Origin: Rubrivirga marina
GTDB lineage: Bacteria; Bacteroidota; Rhodothermia; Rhodothermales; Rubricoccaceae
Length of the DNA: 64,000 nt
Direction of reading: 5' to 3'
Assembly (NCBI RefSeq): GCF_002283365.1
Contig: NZ_MQWD01000001.1
Coordinates: 1,373,154 to 1,437,153 of the forward strand
Part shown: one piece after another, positions 1 through 9,321 of the stretch
How the letters are laid out: each line of letters starts with the position of its first letter
Numbering within the stretch: position 1 is the first letter of the stretch
Translations under genes and position numbers: made by a program
The notes under the pieces: generated by a model
Database searches by the model: none
Told to the model about the DNA's origin: nothing
The model's input: the letters and a program-made list of their open reading frames with translations, nothing else

Positions 1-2
1 TG

Positions 3-3000
3 GCGATCGGCCCCGACGGGCGGCTCTACGCCACGACGATCCAGGGCAGCATCAAGCGCTGGGACATCGCCGCGGACGGGTCGCTCTCGAACCTCCAGAC
101 GTACAACACCGTCCGGACGATGAACGGGGGGACCAATCGGCTCTTGGTTGGCCTCGCGTTCGACCCGGCCTCGACGGCGGCCGACCCGATCCTCTGGGTG
201 ACCCACTCCACGTTCGGGTTCAACAACGTCCCGGACTGGGGCGGCAAGCTGACGCGGCTCTCGGGGGTCGACTTCGCGACGGCCCAGGACGTCCTCGTCA
301 ACCTGCCGCGGTCGATCCGTGACCACGCGACGAACAGCGTCGCGTTCGGCCCGGACGGGGCGCTGTACCTCCTCCAGGGCAGCAACTCGGCCATGGGCGA
401 CGCCGACACGGCCTGGGGCAACCGGCCCGAGCGGCGGCTCAGCGCCGCTGTCCTCCGCGTCGACGTCGCTGGGCTGATGGCGGGCTCGCTCCCGCTCGAC
501 GTCAAGACGTCGGAGGGCGGCACGTATGACCCGGCCGCGCCCGGCGCGCCCGTGCGCGTCTTCGCCTCGGGCGTCCGGAACGCCTACGACCTCGTGTGGC
601 ACACGAACGGGGACCTCTACGTCCCGACCAACGGGTCGGCGGCGAACGGGCGCGCGCCGGCCAGCGTCGCCGGGACGATCCGCCCCGACGGCCTGCCCTA
701 CAACGGCCCGGCCGTCCCGGCCATCGACGCCGTCGAGACGCAGAACGACTACCTCTTCCGCGTGGCGCCGCCGAGCGGGGGCACGTGGGGCTACCACTAC
801 TACGGCCACCCCAACCCCACGCGCGGCGAGTACGTCCTCAACGGCGGCAACCCGACCGACGGCCTCGACCTCGCGCAGGTCGACCGGTACCCCGTTGGCG
901 TCCAGCCGGACGCGGCGTGGGGCGGTTTCGCCTACAACTTCGGCCGCAACATCTCGCCGAACGGAGTTGTCGAGTACAAGAGCAACACGTTCGGGGGCGC
1001 GCTCAAGGGCAAGCTCCTCGTCGTCCGCTACAGCGGTGGAGACGACATCGTCGTGCTCACACCGGGCGCTTCGCGTGACATCGCGCCGGACGGGGACTCC
1101 CGGCTTCTCGTTCAAGGGTCCGAACTGTTCTCCGACCCGCTCGACCTGATCGAGAACCCGGCGACCGGGGACCTCTACGTCTCCGAGTACGGCGGCGGCG
1201 GGCAGATCTTGCTCCTCCGCCCGACCGTCAACCAGCCGCCGGTGGCGTCCTTTACGGTGACGCCTGACCCGGGCAACCCGCTCGCGTTCACGTTCGACGC
1301 CAGCGGCTCGACGGACAACGGCACGATCACGGGGTACGCGTGGGCCTTCGGGGACGGGACCATGGGGACCGGCCTTACGACCAGCTACACGTACGCGTCG
1401 GGCGGGTCGTACACGGTCGTCCTCACCGTGACCGACAACGAGAACGCGACGGGGACGGCCCAACAGACGGTCTCGGCCGGCAGCCCGGGGAACGGGCCGT
1501 TCCTCGAGGCTGGTGGGCTCGTCGTCGTCGAGGCGGAGAACGCGCACGAGTCGATCGCACGAGGTGGGCAGAGCTGGACGCAGACGCCGGCGGCGGGCGC
1601 CGTCGGGACGGCCCTCGGGGCGCTCCCGAACACGGGCGTCAACCGGAACGCTGGGTTTGTGGGCACGGCCCCGGAGCTCCGCTACCGCGTCCAGTTCTCG
1701 ACGCCCGGTACGTACTACGTCTGGGGCCGTGTCCTCGCCGCGTCCAACGACGACGACTCGTTCCACACCGGGATCGACGGGACGGGCCCGGCCTCGGCCG
1801 ACCGCCTCTTCACGGCGGTCCGGAACGAGATGGCGTGGACGAACACGACGATGGACTCGAACTCGCGGGCCACGATCACGGTCGGCTCGGCGGGCGAGCA
1901 CGTCATCAGCGTGTGGATGCGGGAGGACGGCATGATCCTCGACCGACTCCTCCTGACGACCAACGCCGCGCTCACCCCGACCGGGAATGGCCCGGCTGAG
2001 AGCACCCGGAACTCGAACCAGGCGCCGGTGGCCTCCTTCACGGCCACGCACGACGGGGAGGCCCCGCTCTCGTACACGTTCGACGCGAGCGCGTCGACCG
2101 ACGACGGGACGATCACGGGGTACGCCTGGGACTTCGGCGACGGGGCCACCGGGACCGGCTCGGCCCCGGCCCACACCTACGCCGCGTCCGGGACGTACAC
2201 CGTGGCCCTCACCGTGACCGACAACGGTGGCGCGACGGGGACGGCGCAGAAGACGCTGGTCGTCGACGACGGGAGCCTCGCCGTGGTCGCCGAGGCGGGC
2301 GCGGTGACGGTGTCCCAGACGAGCGGGGCCCAGTGGCACGCCGTCGCGCTCCAGCACGCGTTCGCCGACCCCGTCGTCGTCATGGGCCCGCCGTCGTCGG
2401 GGGACCCCGAGCCGGTGACGGTCCGGGTCCGGAACGTCACGGCGTCCGGGTTCGAGTTCCAGCTCGACGAGTGGGACTACCTCGACGGGGTCCACGGGGC
2501 CGAGACCGTCGCGTACCTCGTCGCCGAGCGGGGGGTCCACACCCTCGCCGACGGGCGGCTCCTTGAGGCCGGGACGACGGGGGCGAGCGGGTCGATGAAT
2601 ACGGCCGCCCTCGCCGCCCCCTTCGCCGCCGCGCCGGTCCTCCTCGCGCAGGTCGTGTCGACAGGGAGCCCTAACGCCGTCACAACCCGACTCCGGAACG
2701 TCACCGCCACGTCGTTTCAGGTCAAGCTCCAGGCCCAGGAGTCGACGTCGGGGTACGGCACCGAGACGCTGGCCTACGTGGCCATCGCGCTGGGCACGAC
2801 CGACGGGGAGTTTGACGCGGGCCGGACGACGGACCGGGTAACCAATACGTTCACCGGGATCACGTACGGGGCGCCGTTCGCGGCGGCGCCGGTCGTCGTG
2901 GCGGCGATGCAGACGATGAACGGGAGCGACCCGTCGACGCTCCGGACCCAGTCGGCGCTCCCAGCCGGGATCCAGATGCGCGTCGAGGAGGAGCAGTCGG

Positions 3001-4469
3001 CGGACGCGGAGACATCACACGGGACGGAGGTCGTCGGGTACGTCGCCCTCACCGCCGGGCCCGTCTACGCCCTGCCGCCGCCGCCGGTGAACCAGCCGCC
3101 GGTCCCGAACTTCGCCGCGACGCCGGATGGGGCGAACCCGCTCTCGTACACGTTCGACGCGAGCGCGTCGACCGACGACGGGACGATCACGGGGTACGCC
3201 TGGGACTTCGGCGACGGGGCCACCGGGACCGGCTCGGCCCCGGCCCACACCTACGCCGCGTCCGGGACGTACACCGTGGCCCTCACCGTGACCGACAACG
3301 AGGGGGCGACCGCGACGGCCCAGAAGACGCTCACCGTCAACGACGGGAGCCTCGCCGCCGTGGCCGAGGCGGGGTCGGCGACGGTGTCGCAGGCGAGCGG
3401 GGCCCAGTGGCACGCCGTCGCGTTCCAGCGCCCGTTCGCCGACCCCGTCGTCGTCATGGGCCCGCCGTCGTCGGGGGACCCCGAGCCGGTGACGGTCCGG
3501 GTCCGGAACGTCACGGCGTCCGGGTTCGAGTTCCAGCTCGACGAGTGGGACTACCTCGACGGGGTCCACGGGGCCGAGACCGTCGCGTGGCTCGCCGTCG
3601 AGCGGGGGGCCCACACCCTCGCCGACGGGCGGCGCGTCGAGGCCGGGACGACGGCGGCGAGCGGGTCGATGAAGACGGCGACGTTCGGGTCCCCGTTCGC
3701 GGCGGCCCCGGTCGTCCTCGGCCAGATCGTGACGGCGTCGCGGTCGGAGGCCCTGACCACGCGGCTCCGGAACGTGACGGCGACGTCGTTCCAGGTCCGG
3801 CTTCAGACCCAGGAGTCGAGTTCGAACGTGGGGCAGGAGACGCTGGCCTACGTGGCCCTCGAGCCCGGGACGACCCCCGGCAAGACCGACGTGGGCCGGA
3901 CGACGGACCGGGTGACCGACGCGTTCGCCGGGATCACGTACGGGGCGTCGTTCGCCCAGGCCCCCCTGTTCATGGCGTCGATGCAGACGCTGAACGGGAG
4001 CGACCCGTCCACGCTCCGGCACCAGTCGGCGAGCCCGACGGGGATCCAGGTCCGCGTCGAGGAGGAGCAGTCGGCGGACGCCGAGACGGCCCACGGGACC
4101 GAGGTCGTCGGCTACGTCGCCCTCCCAGCGGGCCCCCTCTACGCGCAGCCGCCACCGTCCCTGGCTCAGGCCGCCTCGGCGGGCCTCCTGGCCGAGGCGC
4201 TCCCCGAGGCCTACGCCCTCGAGACTAACCGCCCGAACCCGTTCCGCTCGCGGACGACCCTCCGCTACGCGCTCCCCGAGGAGGCGTCGGTGCGTCTCAC
4301 GGTCTACGACGCCCTGGGCCGCCGCGTCGCTGTCGTCGTGGACGAAGCGCAGCCGGCCGGGTGGCACGAGGTGTCGTTCGACGCCGGTGGCCTCGCGGCC
4401 GGGGTCTACGTGTGCCATCTCGAAGCGGGGGCGTTCGCCCAGTCGCAGCGGATGTCGATCGTTCGGTAG
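3..4469 (+). CDS. Giant T9SS-exported protein: sugar-dehydrogenase-like propeller, PKD, CBM and lectin-like repeats (5' truncated)
   Basis: The reading frame is open from base 3, so the true start lies before the window; 1488 residues are visible. In order (window codons): a glucose/sorbosone dehydrogenase-type beta-propeller (about 1-405), a PKD domain (410-495), a malectin/CBM35-like carbohydrate-binding domain (497-668), then two tandem units of PKD plus about 265 residues of lectin-like sequence (PKD 672-756, lectin-like 760-1023; PKD 1029-1114, lectin-like 1118-1383), and a T9SS C-terminal domain (1403-1488) with 'YDALGRRVAVVV' and a terminal 'MSIVR'. Each lectin-like block itself holds three diverged copies of an 'APVV...RVRNVTASGFEF...' motif resembling H-type lectin repeats. 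The two large units are nearly identical at DNA level. Probably a cell-surface or released glycan-binding oxidoreductase; whether the propeller binds PQQ cannot be judged here. Confidence 0.85.
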   Translation, partial: AIGPDGRLYATTIQGSIKRWDIAADGSLSNLQTYNTVRTMNGGTNRLLVGLAFDPASTAADPILWVTHSTFGFNNVPDWGGKLTRLSGVDFATAQDVLVNLPRSIRDHATNSVAFGPDGALYLLQGSNSAMGDADTAWGNRPERRLSAAVLRVDVAGLMAGSLPLDVKTSEGGTYDPAAPGAPVRVFASGVRNAYDLVWHTNGDLYVPTNGSAANGRAPASVAGTIRPDGLPYNGPAVPAIDAVETQNDYLFRVAPPSGGTWGYHYYGHPNPTRGEYVLNGGNPTDGLDLAQVDRYPVGVQPDAAWGGFAYNFGRNISPNGVVEYKSNTFGGALKGKLLVVRYSGGDDIVVLTPGASRDIAPDGDSRLLVQGSELFSDPLDLIENPATGDLYVSEYGGGGQILLLRPTVNQPPVASFTVTPDPGNPLAFTFDASGSTDNGTITGYAWAFGDGTMGTGLTTSYTYASGGSYTVVLTVTDNENATGTAQQTVSAGSPGNGPFLEAGGLVVVEAENAHESIARGGQSWTQTPAAGAVGTALGALPNTGVNRNAGFVGTAPELRYRVQFSTPGTYYVWGRVLAASNDDDSFHTGIDGTGPASADRLFTAVRNEMAWTNTTMDSNSRATITVGSAGEHVISVWMREDGMILDRLLLTTNAALTPTGNGPAESTRNSNQAPVASFTATHDGEAPLSYTFDASASTDDGTITGYAWDFGDGATGTGSAPAHTYAASGTYTVALTVTDNGGATGTAQKTLVVDDGSLAVVAEAGAVTVSQTSGAQWHAVALQHAFADPVVVMGPPSSGDPEPVTVRVRNVTASGFEFQLDEWDYLDGVHGAETVAYLVAERGVHTLADGRLLEAGTTGASGSMNTAALAAPFAAAPVLLAQVVSTGSPNAVTTRLRNVTATSFQVKLQAQESTSGYGTETLAYVAIALGTTDGEFDAGRTTDRVTNTFTGITYGAPFAAAPVVVAAMQTMNGSDPSTLRTQSALPAGIQMRVEEEQSADAETSHGTEVVGYVALTAGPVYALPPPPVNQPPVPNFAATPDGANPLSYTFDASASTDDGTITGYAWDFGDGATGTGSAPAHTYAASGTYTVALTVTDNEGATATAQKTLTVNDGSLAAVAEAGSATVSQASGAQWHAVAFQRPFADPVVVMGPPSSGDPEPVTVRVRNVTASGFEFQLDEWDYLDGVHGAETVAWLAVERGAHTLADGRRVEAGTTAASGSMKTATFGSPFAAAPVVLGQIVTASRSEALTTRLRNVTATSFQVRLQTQESSSNVGQETLAYVALEPGTTPGKTDVGRTTDRVTDAFAGITYGASFAQAPLFMASMQTLNGSDPSTLRHQSASPTGIQVRVEEEQSADAETAHGTEVVGYVALPAGPLYAQPPPSLAQAASAGLLAEALPEAYALETNRPNPFRSRTTLRYALPEEASVRLTVYDALGRRVAVVVDEAQPAGWHEVSFDAGGLAAGVYVCHLEAGAFAQSQRMSIVR
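2063..3299 (+). repeat. Two tandem intragenic repeat units with perfectly conserved blocks
   Basis: Two blocks recur at an exact offset of 1074 bp. Block A is 163 bp (2063-2225 and 3137-3299) inside the PKD domains. Block B is 156 bp (2359-2514 and 3433-3588) inside the lectin-like part. Both are identical by eye, including synonymous positions, while sequence between and after them has diverged. This points to duplication followed by local gene conversion. Confidence 0.85.
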
Positions 4470-4480
4470 CGGACCCGGTA

Positions 4481-4509
4481 GGGCCTCCCGCGGCTTCTGC
4501 GGGGGGCCC
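4481..4509 (+). terminator. Hairpin after the giant T9SS gene
   Basis: An 11-bp stem (4481-4491 with 4499-4509, one G-T wobble) closes a 7-nt loop 11 bp after the stop codon. There is no T-run after it, so it is a terminator-like or mRNA-end hairpin rather than a classical intrinsic terminator. Confidence 0.5.
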
Positions 4510-4557
4510 GCATCGGAACGAGGGGGGGGTGTCGCCCCCGCGCAGCCCCCCCCGCCC

Positions 4558-5808
4558 ATGCCGACTCGCATCCTGTTCCTGCACAACTACTACCAGCAGC
4601 GCGGCGGGGAGGACGAGAGCTTCGAGTCCGAGGTCCGGCTCCTCAAGTCTAGGGGGCACGACGTCGTGGTCCACACGGTCCACAACGACGCCGTCGACGG
4701 GATGTCGCGGCTGGCGCTGGCGGCGACGCCGGTCTGGAGCCGGGCGTCGTACGGGACGGTCCGGGCGCTGCTCCGCCAGCACCGGCCGGACGTGCTCCAC
4801 TGCAACAACACGTTCCCGCTCCTCTCGCCGTCGGTGTACTACGCGGCGCGGGCCGAGGGCGTGCCGGTCGTCCAGCACCTCCGGAACTACCGGCTGGGCT
4901 GCGTCAACGGCCTGTTCTTTCGGGACGGCCACGTCTGCGAGGACTGCCTCGGCGCGCGGGCCCCGTGGCGGGGCGTCCAGCACGGCTGCTACCGCGGGAG
5001 CCGGGCCGCCAGCGCGGCCGTGGCGGCCATGGTCGCCGTCCACCGCGCGGCCCACACGTGGACCACGATGGTGGACACGTACGTCACGATGACAGAGTTC
5101 GCGAAAGACAAGCTGGTCCAGAGCGGGCTGCCTGCCGACCGGATCGTGGTCAAGCCGAACTTTCTCGACCCCGTGCCGGCGGTCGGGAGCGGGTCGGGCG
5201 GGTACGCCGTCTTCGCGGGCCGGCTGTCGTCAGAGAAGGGGCTCCAGACGCTGTTCGAGGCGTGGGAGCGGCTCGGCGGGGCCATCGAGCTCAAGGTGAT
5301 CGGCGACGGGCCCGAGGCGGCCCGGGTCGAGCGAGCCGCCGCGCAGGTCCCCGGCGTGTCCTGGCTCGGCCGCCAGCCCCTCGAGCGCGTGCACGAGCTG
5401 ATGGGCGAGGCCCGGCTCGTGGTGTTCCCCTCCGAGTGGTTCGAGACGTTCGGCCGCGTGGCGATGGAGTCGTTCGCCATGGGGACCCCCGTGGTGGCCG
5501 CCGACATCGGGGCGGTCGCCGAGCTCGTCGACCACGGCCGGACGGGCCTCCGGTTCCGGCCCGGGGACCCCGAGAGCCTCGCCGAGCAGGTCGGGTGGGC
5601 GCTCGCGCACCCCGACGCCTGGCAGGCGATGCGCGCGGAGGTCCGGCGCGAGTTCGAGGCCCGCTTCACGGCGGACGCGACCTACGAGACGATGGTCCGG
5701 ATCTACGAGCGGGTCACCGCGCGTCCGGCCGTGGCGCCAGCCCGCCGCGCAGCGGCGGCCGTCGGGCGGCCGTACGTGGCCCCGCCGGTCGCCGTGCGCG
5801 GGGTCTAG
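4558..5808 (+). CDS. Glycosyltransferase family 4 (GT-B fold)
   Basis: A 416-residue glycosyltransferase, probably transferring a nucleotide-activated hexose in surface polysaccharide or exopolysaccharide synthesis. The ATG at 4558 is chosen because the protein then begins 'MPTRILFLHNYYQQRGGEDE', the normal first beta-strand and donor loop; an earlier in-frame start at 4387 would add out-of-character sequence overlapping the preceding gene. The C-terminal domain holds 'PSEWFETFGRVAMESFAMG', the E-x7-E motif of retaining GT4 enzymes, followed by 'GTPVVAADIGAVAELVDHG'. Residues about 125-160 contain several cysteines ('GCVNGLFFRDGHVCEDC'), a feature seen in some GT4 relatives. It stands alone between a hairpin and a convergent two-component system, so the acceptor cannot be inferred. 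Confidence 0.88.
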   Translation: MPTRILFLHNYYQQRGGEDESFESEVRLLKSRGHDVVVHTVHNDAVDGMSRLALAATPVWSRASYGTVRALLRQHRPDVLHCNNTFPLLSPSVYYAARAEGVPVVQHLRNYRLGCVNGLFFRDGHVCEDCLGARAPWRGVQHGCYRGSRAASAAVAAMVAVHRAAHTWTTMVDTYVTMTEFAKDKLVQSGLPADRIVVKPNFLDPVPAVGSGSGGYAVFAGRLSSEKGLQTLFEAWERLGGAIELKVIGDGPEAARVERAAAQVPGVSWLGRQPLERVHELMGEARLVVFPSEWFETFGRVAMESFAMGTPVVAADIGAVAELVDHGRTGLRFRPGDPESLAEQVGWALAHPDAWQAMRAEVRREFEARFTADATYETMVRIYERVTARPAVAPARRAAAAVGRPYVAPPVAVRGV

Positions 5809-5834
5809 AGGTCGGCCGGGCTCCCGACCGAGCG

Positions 5835-5850
5835 GAGGTCACGGGACCTC
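5835..5850. terminator. Hairpin between convergent genes
   Basis: A perfect 6-bp stem GAGGTC/GACCTC with a 4-nt loop lies between the glycosyltransferase and the convergent response regulator. It is short, so a bidirectional terminator is only a suggestion. Confidence 0.35.
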
Positions 5851-5889
5851 GAGGTCGCCGGGTGGTGCGGCCCGGCCGTCTGCCGGGGG

Positions 5890-6549
5890 CTACGTGTCGG
5901 TCCACCGGACCGCGAAGACGAGGAGTTCGGAGATGGAGTTGAGCTCCAGCTTCTCTTTGACGTGGCGGCGGTGGGTCTCGACCGTCTTCCGGCTGACGTG
6001 GAGGCGGCTCGCGATCTCATCCAGATCGCCCCCCTCGCCGAGGAGTTGGAGCACCTCGATCTCCCGGTCGGTGAGGAGGTCAGTGAGGGGGCCCGACGCC
6101 TTCCCCGGCTTCCCGGACGCCCGGGTGAGGATCCGGGACGACATCGCGCGGCTGAGGTAGGCCTCGCCTCGCGCGACGGACCGGATGGCCTCCCGGACCA
6201 CCGCGCTCGACTCCCGCTTCATGACGTACCCGAGCGCCCCGGCCCGGAGGGCCCGTTCGGCATAGATCATCTCGTCGTAGATGGAGTACACCACGACGCC
6301 GAGGTCGGGGTAGACCGAGAGGAGGCTCCGGACGAAGTCGAGCCCGTGCGTGTCGGGCATGGCGACGTCGACGACGACGACGTCGGGGACGTCGCGCTGG
6401 ATCAGGGTGAACCCCTCGTCGGCCGTGCCGGCCTCGCCGGACAGGGCGAGGTCTGGGGCGTTCTGGATCATCCAGACGAGGGCCTCTCGGATGGCCGGGT
6501 GGTCATCGACCACTAGGACGCGGGTGCGCTGCTGGGAAGCCGAAGTCAC
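5890..6549 (-). CDS. NarL/FixJ-family response regulator
   Basis: A two-component response regulator of 219 residues. Receiver domain about 8-125, with the acidic pair in 'VLVVDDHPAI' and the phospho-acceptor D61 in 'PDVVVVDVAMPDTHG'; LuxR-type HTH about 157-215 ('LTDREIEVLQLLGEGG', 'EIASRLHVSRKTVETHRRHV'). I prefer the GTG start at 6549, which puts the first beta-strand about ten residues in; the upstream ATG at 6702 would add 51 residues of non-conserved sequence. It follows the histidine kinase on the same strand after a 183-bp gap and is its likely partner. The output genes are not evident here. Confidence 0.88.
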   Translation of the reverse strand: MTSASQQRTRVLVVDDHPAIREALVWMIQNAPDLALSGEAGTADEGFTLIQRDVPDVVVVDVAMPDTHGLDFVRSLLSVYPDLGVVVYSIYDEMIYAERALRAGALGYVMKRESSAVVREAIRSVARGEAYLSRAMSSRILTRASGKPGKASGPLTDLLTDREIEVLQLLGEGGDLDEIASRLHVSRKTVETHRRHVKEKLELNSISELLVFAVRWTDT

Positions 6550-6681
6550 GGTCGCGGGATGGGGGAGAGTCGAAGCCTGACAGTGAGCGCCGACGCAGGG
6601 CGGTGTCCGCCCAGCCTCCGACCTCATGCTGCCCACAAACGAGGTGCCAGCATCGCAGCGGAGGTGCCCGTAGATACACAG

Positions 6682-6700
6682 GACGGGGGTTTTACCCGTC
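6682..6700 (-). terminator. Hairpin between kinase and regulator
   Basis: GACGGG and CCCGTC pair across a 7-nt AT-rich loop in the 183-bp gap between the histidine kinase stop and the regulator start. It may partly end kinase transcripts or lie in the regulator's leader. Confidence 0.3.
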
Positions 6701-6732
6701 ATCCATGCCTCGGGAGATTCCTTATTCTGTCG

Positions 6733-7782
6733 TTAGGCCTCCGGGGGCTCGGTGGACGAGAGCACCCACACGGTTGCCCGTGTGCCTCGACCGGCGGCGG
6801 TGTCGAGGGTGAGCGACCCGCCGATGAGACGGAGACGGGTTCGAATTTGGGAGAGGCCGAACCCCTCGACGCGTTGCTGATCGGTCAGATCAAAGCCGTG
6901 CCCGAGATCCTCGACCGTCACCCTCGCGCCGCCGGGCTCGAACGCGATCTCGACGGTCGCTTCCGCGACGCCGGCGTGCTTGTAGACGTTGAAGAGGAGT
7001 TCTCGGACCGCCTCGTACAGCACGAGGGCGGCCTCCTCGGGGATCGAGCGAGGCGCCCCCACGAGATGGACGCGGGCCTGGAAGCCGAACCGGCGGGAGA
7101 AGTGGATCGCGAACTGTTCGAGGGCATCCACCAAGCCCATCCTGGCCGGCGGTGGGGCCAACACGTTGGGGATCGAGTGTGAGAGCTCCGCCGCTTCGCG
7201 GAGGAGGGCCTGGACCTGCTGCCCGACGTGCTGAGGGTCGGCGTCTTCCTCGAGGAGGTGGTCGACCCAGAGGGCCGAGGCCGTGAGGACCTGCTGGAGG
7301 TCGTCGTGGATCATGCGGGCGATCCGGATGCGCTCGCGCCGCTCGGCTGAGATGATCGCCCGGAGGAGCCTCCGCGCCCTGGGGACGCTCGTAGGCGCAT
7401 CCGCAGGGCCGCCACGCCCGGCCGGGCTCGACGGGCCGCCCGCCGTCCGGAAGACGGGTCGGACGCGCCGGCGGACGGGGACCACGAGCGCCACCACGCT
7501 GCCCCCCGCCGCCCCATCCTCGAGTTCCAGCCTGACGCGGACGTGATCGTGCCGGACGGTCCGGTCCACGCCCGTTCCCCGGCGAGCGCACGCGACGTCG
7601 TCACCGAACTCCGGGTAGCCGAGGGCGAGGCCGAGCGCGCTCGCCGACATCCCGACGTGCTCGGGGCGCACCCCGAGAACGGCCACGTCTCCGGCCGTCC
7701 ACGCCAGACGTCCGTCGGTGTCGAACCGGAGGTGCCCGGAGCCATGGGAGGCCTCTCGCCGGTGGGGAGCGTTCGCGATCAT
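6733..7782 (-). CDS. Cytoplasmic sensor histidine kinase (HisKA_3/NarX-type)
   Basis: A 349-residue sensor kinase. The first 115 residues look like a diverged PAS domain ('LRFDTDGRLAWTAGDVAVLG'), followed by a low-complexity Pro/Gly linker. The HisKA_3 dimerisation and phospho-acceptor region spans about 140-205 with H159 in 'RIRIARMIHDDLQQVLTAS'. The ATP-binding domain covers about 230-345 with the N-box-like 'ELLFNVYKHA' and G-box 'GHGFDL...GFGLSQIRTRL'. No membrane segment is visible, so it should sense an internal cue. Upstream of and on the same strand as the response regulator at 5890; the HisKA_3 class fits its NarL-type partner. Divergent from the SRPBCC gene at 7958. Confidence 0.87.
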   Translation of the reverse strand: MIANAPHRREASHGSGHLRFDTDGRLAWTAGDVAVLGVRPEHVGMSASALGLALGYPEFGDDVACARRGTGVDRTVRHDHVRVRLELEDGAAGGSVVALVVPVRRRVRPVFRTAGGPSSPAGRGGPADAPTSVPRARRLLRAIISAERRERIRIARMIHDDLQQVLTASALWVDHLLEEDADPQHVGQQVQALLREAAELSHSIPNVLAPPPARMGLVDALEQFAIHFSRRFGFQARVHLVGAPRSIPEEAALVLYEAVRELLFNVYKHAGVAEATVEIAFEPGGARVTVEDLGHGFDLTDQQRVEGFGLSQIRTRLRLIGGSLTLDTAAGRGTRATVWVLSSTEPPEA

Positions 7783-7957
7783 GCAGGCGAGGGCCGGAGG
7801 CGCACCGGTCGAGGTCCGTGATGCTCGGTAGATAAGGTGCGGCTTGGTTCGACCGTCCTTTAGATGAAGGGGTTTCCGACAGCGCCGCTCCTGGGAGAGG
7901 TTTCGGCACGGCGTTCTCGACGGTCCGATAAGGAGGTGCCCTCACATTCCACGTCCG

Positions 7958-8425
7958 ATGGCCTCCCACTCCCCGCCGCCCCCAGCGGTCATCGCCTTCG
8001 CCGAGGCCCACGTCGACGCCCCTCCCCATCTCGTCTGGGCCACCGAGGCGGACCTGAAGGGGTGGCCGTCGTGGAACCCGGATGTGGGGTGGGTCGACGT
8101 AGCGGGCCCGGTCGTGGCCGGGACCCCGTTCCGTTGGCTGGCCGGGGGGATCCCGATTCGGTCGGTGCTCCGGGCGGTGGAGCCGGGACGCCGGATCAGC
8201 TGGGCGTGGCGAGCCCCGCTGGGCCTGCGCGCGGTCCACGTATGGACGTTCACTCCCGAGGACGGGGGGACGCGGGTGCGGACCGTCGAGACGTTCGACG
8301 GGTGGTTCGCTCGCATCGCATCGGGCCCCCTCCAACGGACGCTCTCGGTGACGCTCCGATTGGGCGTTGCAGCACTGCGAGAGGAGTCGGAGCGACGCGC
8401 AGGGGGCGGGCTCGTGCATCGGTGA
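7958..8425 (+). CDS. SRPBCC (START-like) family protein
   Basis: A 155-residue single-domain protein of the polyketide cyclase/dehydrase SRPBCC superfamily. 'FAEAHVDAPPHLVWATEADLKGWPSWNPDV' is the usual first strand and helix, and the central part ends in the typical 'RVRTVETFDGWFARI' segment. Such proteins bind hydrophobic ligands; no substrate can be inferred. A second, unrelated SRPBCC gene lies at 25477. An AAGGAGGTG stretch at 7930-7938 ends 19 bases before the ATG, too far to serve as a normal ribosome binding site for it. Confidence 0.75.
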   Translation: MASHSPPPPAVIAFAEAHVDAPPHLVWATEADLKGWPSWNPDVGWVDVAGPVVAGTPFRWLAGGIPIRSVLRAVEPGRRISWAWRAPLGLRAVHVWTFTPEDGGTRVRTVETFDGWFARIASGPLQRTLSVTLRLGVAALREESERRAGGGLVHR

Positions 8426-8513
8426 AGCGCTCGCGGCGACTTCGCTTCGACTCGCCTCATCTGGATCGGCCGTGGGGGGACGCCGTCCTACGAGGACCGG
8501 GGGTGCCCTGGGC

Positions 8514-9153
8514 CTACCGGACGACCGTGAGCGGGCGCGAGGCAACGCCGTCGGTGCCTGTGGCGCGGATGATGTAAGCGCCGGCCGGGAGCCCGGCCGT
8601 GTCGACCGCCAGCGCCCGGCGCCTGCGGACGACGGGCCCCTCGTGGAGCGTAGCGACGCGGCGTCCGAGCGTGTCGAACACCTCGACGCGGACTGGGCCG
8701 GTACCCGCCATCTCGACCTCGGCCCGGCCGTGGGCCAGGTTGGGCGCGGGCGGCGAGCGCGCGAGCGGCCGTCGGGCCGATCGTCCGTCGGCGTCGCTCC
8801 AGCACGTGTTCGTCACGCGCGAGTTGCCGCGCTGGCGGTCGAGGACCAGTGAGTCGGCCGAGGTCGCGTACCGACCGTGCTCGTCGACCATGATCGTCGA
8901 GGTGCAAACGCCGGCCGTGACGTTGAGGATGCCGCCGGCCCGGAACGTCCCGTCGGTCCGGAGGATGAGGAACGTGCCCGTGCCGTTGGGGGCCGCCCAG
9001 TGACCGGTCGCGGGGTCGTAGAACTGGATCGTCGAGAGCGTCCCCTCCCACCACGACCCGACGACGCCCGAGGCGGTGATGTCTGACGGGGCGGACGGCG
9101 GGGGCGGCAGCGAGGAGGGCGACCGCGAGGGGGCGGAGGAGCGAGCGACGCAC
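8514..9153 (-). CDS. Small lipocalin-like protein with T9SS tail; signal peptide out of frame
   Basis: From the stop at 8514 backwards, one frame encodes a short beta-rich domain ('GVVGSWWEGTLSTIQFYDP', 'CTSTIMVDEHGRYATSADS') and a T9SS C-terminal domain ('VEVFDTLGRRVATL', terminal 'LTVVR'). No good start or signal peptide exists in that frame. The +1-shifted frame starting with GTG at 9153 supplies a clear signal peptide ('RRSLLRPLAVALLAAAPAV'). The two join only by a +1 frame change in the C/G-rich run at about 9085-9110. The beta-rich domain is paralogous to the second half of the protein at 13322-14185. Either a frameshifted gene or a homopolymer sequencing error. Confidence 0.6.
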
Positions 9154-9321
9154 GGGGGTAGCAGAGCGTGGAGCCGCAGTCTCCCTCGATCGGGAGGGGC
9201 CGTGCGTGAGGTGTCAGCCCCAATCGGGTCCGAGGTCTGATGTGAAATCGCCCACGGCATCGCGCGCCGCGTCGACCGTGTCCGCCCGCGATCTACTTTC
9301 GGCCGCTTTCGCGCCACGCCC

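Noticed and set aside
7930-7938. AAGGAGGTG as ribosome binding site for the SRPBCC gene
   Set aside because: It ends 19 bases before the ATG, well beyond the usual distance, and no standard start codon lies in frame at the proper spacing. Probably coincidence, or a site for a leader peptide I cannot see.
8488-9153. The full 221-codon frame beginning with GTG 9153
   Set aside because: Only its first about 22 codons (signal peptide) make sense; the remainder is His/Arg-rich out-of-frame translation of the lipocalin-like domain.
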